Assembly: GCA_041391745.1 (NCBI GenBank)
Contig: JAWKNK010000006.1
Coordinates: forward strand, 107,367 to 171,366
DNA: 64,000 nt
From: JAIXWP01 sp041391745
Lineage (GTDB): Bacteria; Bacteroidota; Bacteroidia; Flavobacteriales_D; Sanyastnellaceae
Direction: 5' to 3'
In this document: positions 52,942-61,334 of the stretch, one piece after another
Layout of the letters: the number at the start of each line of letters is the position of its first letter
Position numbering within the stretch: the first letter of the stretch is position 1
Made by a program: the position numbers and the translations under genes
The notes under the pieces: generated by a model
What the model saw: only the letters and a program-made list of their open reading frames with translations
Told to the model about the DNA's origin: nothing
The model's database searches: none

Positions 52942-54055
52942 TGGGAAAAAAAGTAATTGTTCTTGTTTCAAACGATTTGGAGTTCGACCAACGCGTTGCC
53001 AAAACGTGCAACACGCTATTGGATCAAGGATATGAGATTACTTTGGTGGGAAGAAAATTGCATCGAGTAATCCTCTAGATAGACCATATAGAACGAAGAG
53101 ATTCTCTATTTTTTACAAAAGGGGCGTTGTTTTATGCTATGCTCAATTGCCGACTTTTTTTCTACTTATTATTTCATCGATTTGACATTCTATTGGCCAA
53201 CGACCTCGATACATTACTTCCTGCTTTTCTTATTTCAAAGTTGAAAGGAAAAAAGTGGTGTACGATAGCCATGAGTATTTTACGGAAGCGGAAGGATTGA
53301 CGGGTAGAAACTTTCAAAAGAATATCTGGTTGCGAATCGAGCGGTTTATTTTCCCGAAGCTTGAATTCGTGTATACGGTCAATCAGAGTATTGCCAACAT
53401 CTATTCAAAGAAATACGGTGTAAAGGTGGGAGTGGTTAGAAATATCGCTAAGCTAGGTTCTATTCCAAGCGCTTCAAAGTCCTCACTCGAGCTGCCAGAA
53501 AACAAAAAGATTATTGTTCTACAAGGGGCATATATCGATCCGGATCGAGGAGGGAAGGAGGCAGTACTGGCCATGGCACATGTGGAGAACGCATTGCTTC
53601 TCGTTATTGGGGCGGGTAGAGAAATGGCTTTGATTAAAGAATTGGCGCAAAGACCCGAATTGAAAGATAAAGTGAAAGTGTTTCCAAAATTGCCTTATCA
53701 AGAATTGCAACGTTATACCGTAGTTGCGGATTTAGGACTTTCCTTGGACAAACCACTCCACATGAATTACACGCTTTCGCTTCCCAATAAATTGTTCGAC
53801 TACATTCATCATGGTGTGCCAGTTCTAGGTTCTAATTTGGTAGAATTAAAAGGTATTATCACCACTTATAATGTAGGCTGGATTGTGGATGAGGTAACAC
53901 CCGAAGCAATTTCGCAAAAAATCAACGAAGTTCTTTTTGATGAAAAAGAATGTGAAGAGAAAAAGTTGAATTGTTTATCTGCGAGAGAAATTTTGAATTG
54001 GCAAAATGAAGAAAAGCAGATTATTGAAACCTTTAATCGCGCGAGCGCTTCTTGA
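52941..54055 (+). pseudogene. Glycosyltransferase (GT-B), N-terminal part frameshifted
   Basis: Begins at ATG 52941 with KKVIVLVSNDLEFDQRV and TLLDQGYEITLVGRKL. Two or three indels follow between 53060 and 53260, across ILLANDLDTLLPAFLISKLKG. From 53255 the frame is intact: VVYDSHEYFTEAEGL, EKFIFPKLEFVYTVNQSIANIY (approximate), VLQGAYIDPDRGGKEAVLAM, VADLGLSLDKPLHMNYTLSLPNKLFDYIHHGVPVLG and EVTPEAISQKI. The family is GT4-like, acting on surface polysaccharide. The 3' end overlaps the convergent GT2 gene by 23 nt. Damage is probably sequence error. Confidence 0.8.
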
Positions 54056-54779
54056 AGAGGTTTTTAAGCAAGAACTTGGTAGGCACCCATAGTCCATTTA
54101 GCAAAAACATGCCTATCGACTGCGTATTTCTTTTTATCTCCAACTCCTGAGAATATAGACTCCATCTAAAGTTTTTAGATATTCCTCCCGCATCGCAGAT
54201 AGCAATTATCCTGTTCGTAGATTCCGCATAAACATTGGCTTTTTTCAGTCTCAGATGCACCTGATAATCCCCCAAAATGTGATAATGAGGAATAAACAAA
54301 TATTCTGGAAATAAACTTCGATGGTAAAAAACACCTTGCTGATTCAATGTGTTTTTAAAATCAATTTTCCAATCAAATGAAGAATGATGTATCGTGGGAA
54401 CAAGTTTGTTTTCTATGTTCTCATATTGAACATTTCCAAAATAAATCTTCGGTTCGCGATGGACAATCTTCGTTTTTACAAATTCTAAAATATCTGGAGA
54501 ATGCAATTTATCGCCAGCACCTAATACGAGAATATACGTTCCATTTGAAACAGCTATTCCCTTATTGATAGCGTCGTAAATACCATTGTCAGGTTCGGAA
54601 ATTTGATAGCCTATGATCTGCTTGTAATTTGAAGCAACTTCAAGTGTGTTGTCGTTGCTCCCTCCATCTACTAAAATTACCTCAAGATCGTCGCATGTCT
54701 GAAGGGAAATAGAATTCAAAGTAGCATCTATCAACTCCTCCGCATTGAAACAAGGTATGATGATAGAAAAGAATGTCAT
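54033..54779 (-). CDS. Glycosyltransferase family 2 protein
   Basis: 248 residues. FSIIIPCFNAEELIDATLNSI and EVILVDGGSNDNT are the GT-A fold nucleotide-sugar region, and SEPDNGIYDAINKGIAVSNGTYILVLGAGDKL carries the GD-x-type motif in place of DxD. WcaA-like cytosolic enzyme for lipopolysaccharide or exopolysaccharide. It lies 1 nt after ftsE on the minus strand and overlaps the convergent glycosyltransferase gene. Confidence 0.88.
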   Translation of the reverse strand: MTFFSIIIPCFNAEELIDATLNSISLQTCDDLEVILVDGGSNDNTLEVASNYKQIIGYQISEPDNGIYDAINKGIAVSNGTYILVLGAGDKLHSPDILEFVKTKIVHREPKIYFGNVQYENIENKLVPTIHHSSFDWKIDFKNTLNQQGVFYHRSLFPEYLFIPHYHILGDYQVHLRLKKANVYAESTNRIIAICDAGGISKNFRWSLYSQELEIKRNTQSIGMFLLNGLWVPTKFLLKNLFKKRSRD

Positions 54780-54780
54780 G

Positions 54781-55479
54781 TTATACAGTCACAAAAGAAT
54801 GGTCCGTTGATTCCTTAATTGACTTGTCATCACAAATCAATATGCGGCTGCTGAAACGCTGCATCGTGGCATAGTCGTGAGACGCCATAAGCACTGTAGT
54901 TCCAGATTTACTAATAGCGAGCAACAAGTTCAAAATTTCTAAACTTGTTTGCGGGTCGAGATTACCAGTTGGCTCGTCTGCGAGTATTAAGTGTGGAGTA
55001 TTTAGAAGCGCGCGAGCGATTGCCACTCTTTGTTGTTCTCCTCCGCTGAGTTCGTGTGGCATTTTTCGGTTCTTTCCTTCGAGCTGTACTAGTTCCATCA
55101 CGCTTTGAATGCGACTCTGCATCGCCTTTTTGTCTTTCCAGCCCGTGGCTTTTAACACGAAAAGCAAATTGTCTTCAATATTTCTATCCGTGAGCAATTC
55201 AAAATCCTGAAACACAATTCCCAATTTTCTTCTCAAATAGGGAATTTGAGATTTTTTCAATTTGTGTAATTCATATCCGCAGCAACTTCCTGAGCCACTT
55301 GAAATTGGTAAATCGCCGTACAACGTTTTGAGCAAACTACTTTTTCCACTTCCCGTTTTTCCGATGAGATAAATGAACTCACCATTGCGAATGGTTAGAT
55401 CAACGTTTTCAAGCACGAGATTATCTCCTTGCTTAACGCTCACATTTTCAAGTTGAATTACAATTTCTTGTTCAGACAT
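54781..55479 (-). CDS. ftsE: Cell division ATP-binding protein FtsE
   Basis: 232 residues. Walker A LIGKTGSGKSSLLKTLYG, Q-loop VFQDFELLTDRNIEDN, signature ELSGGEQQRVAIARALL, Walker B LILADEPTGNLD and the H-loop MASHDYATM are complete. The order and RRKLGIVFQDFELL match FtsE, which with FtsX controls peptidoglycan hydrolases at the septum. FtsX is not adjacent, as is common in Bacteroidetes. GT2 follows after 1 nt. Confidence 0.87.
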   Translation of the reverse strand: MSEQEIVIQLENVSVKQGDNLVLENVDLTIRNGEFIYLIGKTGSGKSSLLKTLYGDLPISSGSGSCCGYELHKLKKSQIPYLRRKLGIVFQDFELLTDRNIEDNLLFVLKATGWKDKKAMQSRIQSVMELVQLEGKNRKMPHELSGGEQQRVAIARALLNTPHLILADEPTGNLDPQTSLEILNLLLAISKSGTTVLMASHDYATMQRFSSRILICDDKSIKESTDHSFVTV

Positions 55480-55555
55480 GCTATGAATATTTACACGAAA
55501 GTACTTTCTCCCTTTTTACGGTGAGGGCTGCACGAATATTGTTTTCAACAACAAA

Positions 55556-56215
55556 TTAATTGAAATACAGCTTCAATGCCGCAATGTCCCTGTATAAGTT
55601 GCTGATGCTGCTGGTATAAGGGTCGTCCTTCTTTTCACCGATAATATTGAGCAATCCAAAGCTGTAGCTCAATTCAACACGCATGGTGTGCGTGCCAGCC
55701 TTGAAATTTTTTGAAATGCCAAGATCAGCATTCATCGAAAAAGTTCCGGTTTCAGGCACAGTTCCTTGAAATTCTTTTAATCCAAAAACGGGTCGTACAC
55801 CAAACATGATAGACGGTACATGCTTTCTTCTGGGATGGTACATAGCATCAACGGCAATATCTATCGCCAGCGGAAAAATATAGCCTTCTTCAAGATTGAA
55901 TTTTTGTACATCATACTTCATATGCGGGTTTACCACGTTGGCTTCAAGCGACGGGCGAATGGACCATCTTGGAATACCCTTGTATTCGTAAAAAAGTCCG
56001 ACGTTTAATCCAACTGCGCCCACGGGCCACGCGGTCAAAACTTTGTTGGATCCTGGAATGAATTGAGCATTCGTTTTGGCTCTTAAATTTCCATAGATCA
56101 CACCCATCAATACACCAAAGCCTTCTGTGGAACTTGACTTCGCTGTGGAGTCTGTTTGAGTATTTCCAAAAAGAGCAACAATGCTCAATACGATTGCAAG
56201 AATAATTTTCTTCAT
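55556..56215 (-). CDS. Outer-membrane beta-barrel protein
   Basis: 219 residues from ATG 56215; an in-frame ATG at 56236 lies in the terminator hairpin of the M16 genes and is rejected. Signal peptide IILAIVLSIVALFGNTQ. The mature protein is a run of alternating beta strands (GVLMGVIYGNLRAK, VGLNVGLFYEYKGIPRWSIRPSLEANV, MRVELSYSFGLL) ending in a strand-like C-terminus, as in the porin-type OM_b-brl families. Ligand unknown. Separately transcribed from ftsE. Confidence 0.78.
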   Translation of the reverse strand: MKKIILAIVLSIVALFGNTQTDSTAKSSSTEGFGVLMGVIYGNLRAKTNAQFIPGSNKVLTAWPVGAVGLNVGLFYEYKGIPRWSIRPSLEANVVNPHMKYDVQKFNLEEGYIFPLAIDIAVDAMYHPRRKHVPSIMFGVRPVFGLKEFQGTVPETGTFSMNADLGISKNFKAGTHTMRVELSYSFGLLNIIGEKKDDPYTSSISNLYRDIAALKLYFN

Positions 56216-56225
56216 ATGAAAAAGT

Positions 56226-56247
56226 AAAGGCTGCATATGCAGCCTTT
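56226..56247 (-). terminator. Hairpin after the M16 peptidase genes
   Basis: Perfect 22-bp palindrome with arms AAAGGCTGCAT/ATGCAGCCTTT. On the minus strand it is followed by ACTTTTTC. It ends the M16 operon before the barrel gene. Confidence 0.65.
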
Positions 56248-56271
56248 ACAAATATATATTTTTAAAATAGC

Positions 56272-58353
56272 TTAATCTACTTTAAAAGTACTGTCATCAA
56301 ATTTTGGGTTGATTTTGATTTCGCTTACAGCTATTGTCACTTCTTGTCCACCAGCAGCTTGCACTGTTTTGGTCACAAATTTAACACCGCCATACTCCTT
56401 ATAATCGCTAAAAGTTGTTTGGATGGTTACTGATTCACCTTCGTTTTGAGTCACAGAAAGTGATTGTAATTTCAATCCTGATGCAACAGAATAATAGTCT
56501 GTCGATGTATCACCATTTGATTCTTTTACTTCTACAACATAAACTTCCTCACCATTCAATTCGTCAATACCTTTCAACTCAGCAGTCTTGTTGTATTGAG
56601 CAAGGTGCAGCTCATATAGCATATCCATCTGTTCACGAGCAGCAGCAATTTCGTCTTCACCCATTTCCGATTTTTGGCCCATTTGAGAACTCATCCCTTT
56701 GGTACCATCGAAAACTTGCTTCATCATTTCCATTCCATTCATAGCAATGCTCATTGCCATTTTAGACTGGTCTTTCATTTTTACGTTCATGTCTAGCTGC
56801 ATTGGGCCCATTCCATATTTACCCACTTGCTCAATAGATTTAATCTTAAGAATGTTCTCAGAACCTCCAATAGCATTGATGTAGTTCTGAAGCACAGTTT
56901 GAGCAGTAACTCCTTCTGGCGCTGGTTTCAAATCGGTATAAACCGTTCCGTCAGGATTGAACACAGAAATTTCACCATCCTTTTCAAAAATGGAAAGTTT
57001 GTCTTGGATTTCTTTGTTACCCACAACTGTGATGTAACAGTTCTCTGGGCGAATAAATTTCTTAGCAACCTCTTGAACATCCGCTGGTGTGATGGCGTTC
57101 AACTTTTGCAAATAAGTTTGATAGTAGTCTTTAGGCAAATTGTACTTCTCAATGTTGTATGCAAAACGAGCGATTGTTTGAGGGCTCTCTAATGAACGCG
57201 CAAAACTTCCTGTCATAATATTCTTGATAGCTTGCAATGTTGTATCCGGCACGGGCTCTTTTACAAGTCTATCCATTTCATACAAGAATTGAACGATTGC
57301 ACTATCTGTTACTTCATTTCTCACACTTGCTCCTGCGCTGAATGAGCCGACTACTTCGTCAGAACTAATAGAAGAATATGCACCATAAGTATAGGCTTTG
57401 TCTTCTCTTAAGTTTTGCATCAAACGTGCTTGGAATCCGCTTCCACCTAGAATGTTATTCAATACGCTTGCTTTGATTGCGTCCTCAGTTCCTGGTTGAA
57501 GGTTGATAGGATATGTGATGTCAATAACACTTTGTACAGCACCCGGAAGTGGAACAAATGCAACCACATTGTTGCTAGGTTCAACTGGAGTTTTGTACTT
57601 CATTCCCATTACATTTCCTTTCGCCCAACTTCCAAAATATTTCTCAGCTTGAACTTTCGCTTGATCAGCAGTGATATCTCCCACAATAACGAGGTACGAT
57701 ACATTTGGCTTTACATATGATGAATAGAAAGAAACCAAGTCGGCACGAGTAATAGACTCAACGCTTTTTTCAGTTTGCTGCTCTCCATATGGGTGATTGC
57801 TACCATAATTCATCAAGCTAGAAATTTTTCCGCTAATTGAATTTGGATCTGTTTTTTCACTAGCCAATCCAGAAATTGTCTGCTTTCTTAATTTATCCAA
57901 TTCCTCTTCAGGGAAAGTTGGGTTCATCAAAACATCTGACATGATTGACAAATATTCTTCGCTGTGTTTTTTCAAACATGATCCGAAAACTCCACCCGCT
58001 GAAGTGCTAAGACGAGCACCCATGAAATCAATTTTCTCATCAATTTCTGCCTTTGATTTAGTGGTTGTTCCAGCACTCATCAAGTCGCCAGCGAACTGAA
58101 CATAACCAGCTTTTTCGCCTTCCAAAATTGGATCGATATCAAAATTGATAGAGTATGACACACGAGGTAATTTGTGATTTTCAACCACAATTACTTTCAA
58201 CCCATTTTCAAGGGTGAACAATTGGTAGTCTCCAATTTGGATGGTTGGAGCTGGCGCCGGAGATGGCACAATTGAACGGTCAAGTTGCCCCGATTTACAA
58301 GAACTAATAGCAATGGCAACTAATGCTAAAAGCGTATATAAAACCTTTTTCAT
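56272..58353 (-). CDS. M16 family subunit (non-catalytic) with lipoprotein signal and C-terminal extra domain
   Basis: 693 residues; lipoprotein signal (ALVAIAISSC). The M16 double domain is present, but the metal site HxxEH is missing: AGYVQFAGDLMSAG stands where it should be. Gly-rich NILGGSGFQARLMQNLREDKAYTYG keeps the R-Y pair of the second domain. After about residue 480 an additional beta domain (NYINAIGGSENILKIKSIEQVGKYGMGP) resembles LolA/outer-membrane lipoprotein-sorting folds. It probably forms a heterodimer with the catalytic M16 protein encoded 18 nt upstream. Confidence 0.88.
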   Translation of the reverse strand: MKKVLYTLLALVAIAISSCKSGQLDRSIVPSPAPAPTIQIGDYQLFTLENGLKVIVVENHKLPRVSYSINFDIDPILEGEKAGYVQFAGDLMSAGTTTKSKAEIDEKIDFMGARLSTSAGGVFGSCLKKHSEEYLSIMSDVLMNPTFPEEELDKLRKQTISGLASEKTDPNSISGKISSLMNYGSNHPYGEQQTEKSVESITRADLVSFYSSYVKPNVSYLVIVGDITADQAKVQAEKYFGSWAKGNVMGMKYKTPVEPSNNVVAFVPLPGAVQSVIDITYPINLQPGTEDAIKASVLNNILGGSGFQARLMQNLREDKAYTYGAYSSISSDEVVGSFSAGASVRNEVTDSAIVQFLYEMDRLVKEPVPDTTLQAIKNIMTGSFARSLESPQTIARFAYNIEKYNLPKDYYQTYLQKLNAITPADVQEVAKKFIRPENCYITVVGNKEIQDKLSIFEKDGEISVFNPDGTVYTDLKPAPEGVTAQTVLQNYINAIGGSENILKIKSIEQVGKYGMGPMQLDMNVKMKDQSKMAMSIAMNGMEMMKQVFDGTKGMSSQMGQKSEMGEDEIAAAREQMDMLYELHLAQYNKTAELKGIDELNGEEVYVVEVKESNGDTSTDYYSVASGLKLQSLSVTQNEGESVTIQTTFSDYKEYGGVKFVTKTVQAAGGQEVTIAVSEIKINPKFDDSTFKVD

Positions 58354-58371
58354 TTTTTCTGTCTTTTAAAA

Positions 58372-59700
58372 TTAATTGCTTGATAATTCAGGATTGTTCA
58401 AGAAATACAATACCACTCTGTTTTCTGGGATGTAGTATTTCTGAGCAGCTTTCTGTATGTCTTCTTTCGTTACAGACAAATAACGTTGAATCTCTGTATT
58501 GATAAGATTCGCATCGCCATAGTACATATAGTAATTCGCCAAACTCTCAGCAATACCTGCTACTGTTGAATTGCTTTGGATAAAGCTCGATTCAACCTGG
58601 TTGCGCAATTTTTGGAATTCATTGTCCGTGATAAGTTCTGTCTTCACACGATCAAACTCTTCAGTCATCGCATTTTCCACTTCTGCTGGCTCAACGCCCA
58701 TATTAGCTAAGCTGAATGCAAGTGTTAGACCTGGATCTTCCGTGTTGTAGGTGAAAGCACCACTAAAAAGTGCAAGTTGCTTTTCTTCTACTAAAGATCT
58801 GTTAAGTCGAGAACTAGCTCCTGTCGCTAATAACTGATTCAACATATCTACAGCATAGAATTCACTTGTTCCTTGAGCAGGAATGTGATATGCCATCATT
58901 ATCATCGGAAGTTGATCTTTACCCCAAATAGTATCGCGAACTTCACCCTTGTTGATCGGCTCTTGAACTGTTGGGCGAGGAATTTCCTTTGTACCTCTTG
59001 GAATACCAGAAAAGTATTTTTTAATCAAAGCAGTAGCTTCTTTTGTGTCGAAGTCGCCAGCAATAGATAGTACTGCGTTGTTTGGCACATAGAAGGTTTT
59101 GTAGAAATCAATGAAATCTGCTTCTTGAGCGGCATTCAAGTCCTCCATGCTTCCGATTGGAGCCCAGCCATATGGGTGTGTATCAAACGCTGCATCCAAT
59201 GTTGCACCGAATAGATTTCCATAAGGTTGGTTGTCGATGCGTTGTCTCTTTTCTTCTTTTACTACTTCACGTTGTGTTTCAATACCTACGTTTTCAACTT
59301 TGGCATGAAGCATACGCTCACTTTCCAACCATAAACCCAATTCTAATTGGTTGCTTGGTAGCAATTCATAGTAAAAAGTTCTGTCTTGTGAAGTATTGGC
59401 ATTTAGTCCACCACCAGCATTCTCAACGTACTTAGAGTATTGACCGCGGCCAATATTATCAGAACCTTCAAATAAAAGGTGCTCGAAGAAGTGAGCCATA
59501 CCTGTTCTTCCTGTAGTCTCATTTTTAGAGCCCACGTGATACATTACTGTAACAGCTGTAATAGGAGTGGAATGATCTTCATGTAAAATTACGTGAAGCC
59601 CGTTTTTTAAATCAAACTCTGTGAATTTGATGTTTTGAGCTGTCGCTTGAATGCTCATTGCTGAAACAGCAATCACCGACAGGATGTGACTTGTTTTCAT
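58372..59700 (-). CDS. M16 family zinc peptidase, catalytic subunit
   Basis: 442 residues with a signal peptide (ending QATAQ). The zinc motif HFFEH is at about 70-74 in GRTGMAHFFEHLLFEGSDN, with the downstream Glu in the NVGIETQREVVKEEKRQ region. The C-terminal half has MLNQLLATGASSRLNRSLVEEKQLAL with the substrate-binding R-x..Y-type pattern. It probably cleaves peptides in the periplasm together with the inactive partner encoded next. Confidence 0.9.
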   Translation of the reverse strand: MKTSHILSVIAVSAMSIQATAQNIKFTEFDLKNGLHVILHEDHSTPITAVTVMYHVGSKNETTGRTGMAHFFEHLLFEGSDNIGRGQYSKYVENAGGGLNANTSQDRTFYYELLPSNQLELGLWLESERMLHAKVENVGIETQREVVKEEKRQRIDNQPYGNLFGATLDAAFDTHPYGWAPIGSMEDLNAAQEADFIDFYKTFYVPNNAVLSIAGDFDTKEATALIKKYFSGIPRGTKEIPRPTVQEPINKGEVRDTIWGKDQLPMIMMAYHIPAQGTSEFYAVDMLNQLLATGASSRLNRSLVEEKQLALFSGAFTYNTEDPGLTLAFSLANMGVEPAEVENAMTEEFDRVKTELITDNEFQKLRNQVESSFIQSNSTVAGIAESLANYYMYYGDANLINTEIQRYLSVTKEDIQKAAQKYYIPENRVVLYFLNNPELSSN

Positions 59701-59846
59701 TATTAAACTAATTTTTCAAGGGCGAATATAGACCCAATATTCCAATTGAAGGGAGTCCATAAGATGAATGGCATTATCAGGGGGCGAACGGTCGCGAATT
59801 GAGGAGATTTGCTCATATTTGCCCTCTATTACCAATCCGACACAAC

Positions 59847-61334
59847 ATGACTTTAGAAGTTAGTCCCCATATAACCCTCACTTTGGAACTTATCGAACAG
59901 CTAATCAGCGCTCATGGTAAAATTGAGCTTTCGGCTGACGCTGTTTCTAAAATCCAGCATTGTAGGCACTTTCTAGATCAATACTTGGAAGAATCTACCT
60001 CACCGGTTTATGGGATTAACACGGGTTTTGGATCGCTTTGCAATACCGCAATTGATGATAAAGATTTAGCTCAACTTCAAAAGAACTTACTCCTTTCTCA
60101 TGCTTGTGGTATGGGCGAAGAGGTAGATCCGGAAATTGTCAAGCTCATGTTGCTGTTAAAAGTTCAAGGCCTTTCTTTTGGCCATTCTGGAGTTCAGACG
60201 GAAACAGTGGAGCGTTTGGTCTACTTTTTCAATAATGATATACTTCCAGTAGTATACAGTCAAGGCTCACTCGGCGCATCTGGCGACTTAGCTCCACTTT
60301 CCCATTTGTGTCTTCCACTTTTTGGTGAAGGTGAAGTTTGGTATGAGGGAAAAAAGACACCAAGCTCTGAGGTCTTAAAGAAGCATAAATTGGAACCAAT
60401 TGAGCTGAAGAGTAAGGAAGGATTGGCATTAATCAATGGAACTCAGTTTATGAGTGCTTTTGCAATTCACTGCTTGATCCAAGGTGGTAAGATCCTTCGT
60501 GGAGTGGAAGGAGTAGCCGCAATGTCACTCGAAGGGTACGACGGAAGACCTGAGCCATTCGATGATTTGATCCATAAAGTGAGAAATCATGCCGGTCAAA
60601 GAAATGTTGCACGACGCATGAGAGATTTTCTTGAAGGAAGTGAGTTGATTGAAAATGTAAAAGAACACGTTCAAGATCCATATTGTTTCAGATGTATTCC
60701 TCAGGTGCACGGCGCTTCTTGGGACGCGTTCCACTATGTGAGAGAAGTGGTAGAAATGGAAATCAATAGTGTTACTGATAATCCAATCATATTTCCAGAA
60801 GAAAGAAAGATTATTAGCGGTGGTAATTTTCATGGTCAGCCTCTTGCATTGGCGCTAGATCAATTGGCCATTGCTATGGCCGAAATAGGAAGCATCAGTG
60901 AAAGAAGAACTTATAAATTAATTGGTGGCCTAAGAGGTTTGCCTGCTTTTTTGGTAAGTAATCCAGGTCTGAACAGTGGATTTATGATTCCGCAATACAC
61001 TGCTGCGAGCATAGTTTCACAAAACAAACAACTTTGCACCCCTGCCTCGGTGGATACCATTGATAGCAGCAACGGACAAGAAGATCACGTTTCTATGGGA
61101 GCAAATGCTGCCACGAAATGTCTGCGTGTAGTGAATAATGTGAGAAGAATTGTTTCGATTGAATTAATGGCTGCTGGTCAAGCTTTGGAATTTAGAAGAC
61201 CTCAAAAGAGCTCTGCTCAAATCGAAAGTATTCATGAGCGCCTTCGAAAATTGGTAAAACCAACTTCCGAAGACCGCTACATGAGTGAAGATTTACGAAA
61301 AATTGAAGCTCAACTTTTCGATATTATTTCTTAA
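59847..61334 (+). CDS. hutH: Histidine ammonia-lyase
   Basis: 495 residues from ATG 59847; the TTG at 59799 is rejected. The autocatalytic MIO tripeptide Ala144-Ser145-Gly146 sits in GSLGASGDLAPLSH. YGINTGFGSL, QEDHVSMGANAA and NPIIFPEE are also conserved. It converts L-histidine to urocanate. No other hut gene is in the window. The 3' end overlaps the convergent T9SS protein gene by 11 nt. Confidence 0.94.
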   Translation: MTLEVSPHITLTLELIEQLISAHGKIELSADAVSKIQHCRHFLDQYLEESTSPVYGINTGFGSLCNTAIDDKDLAQLQKNLLLSHACGMGEEVDPEIVKLMLLLKVQGLSFGHSGVQTETVERLVYFFNNDILPVVYSQGSLGASGDLAPLSHLCLPLFGEGEVWYEGKKTPSSEVLKKHKLEPIELKSKEGLALINGTQFMSAFAIHCLIQGGKILRGVEGVAAMSLEGYDGRPEPFDDLIHKVRNHAGQRNVARRMRDFLEGSELIENVKEHVQDPYCFRCIPQVHGASWDAFHYVREVVEMEINSVTDNPIIFPEERKIISGGNFHGQPLALALDQLAIAMAEIGSISERRTYKLIGGLRGLPAFLVSNPGLNSGFMIPQYTAASIVSQNKQLCTPASVDTIDSSNGQEDHVSMGANAATKCLRVVNNVRRIVSIELMAAGQALEFRRPQKSSAQIESIHERLRKLVKPTSEDRYMSEDLRKIEAQLFDIIS

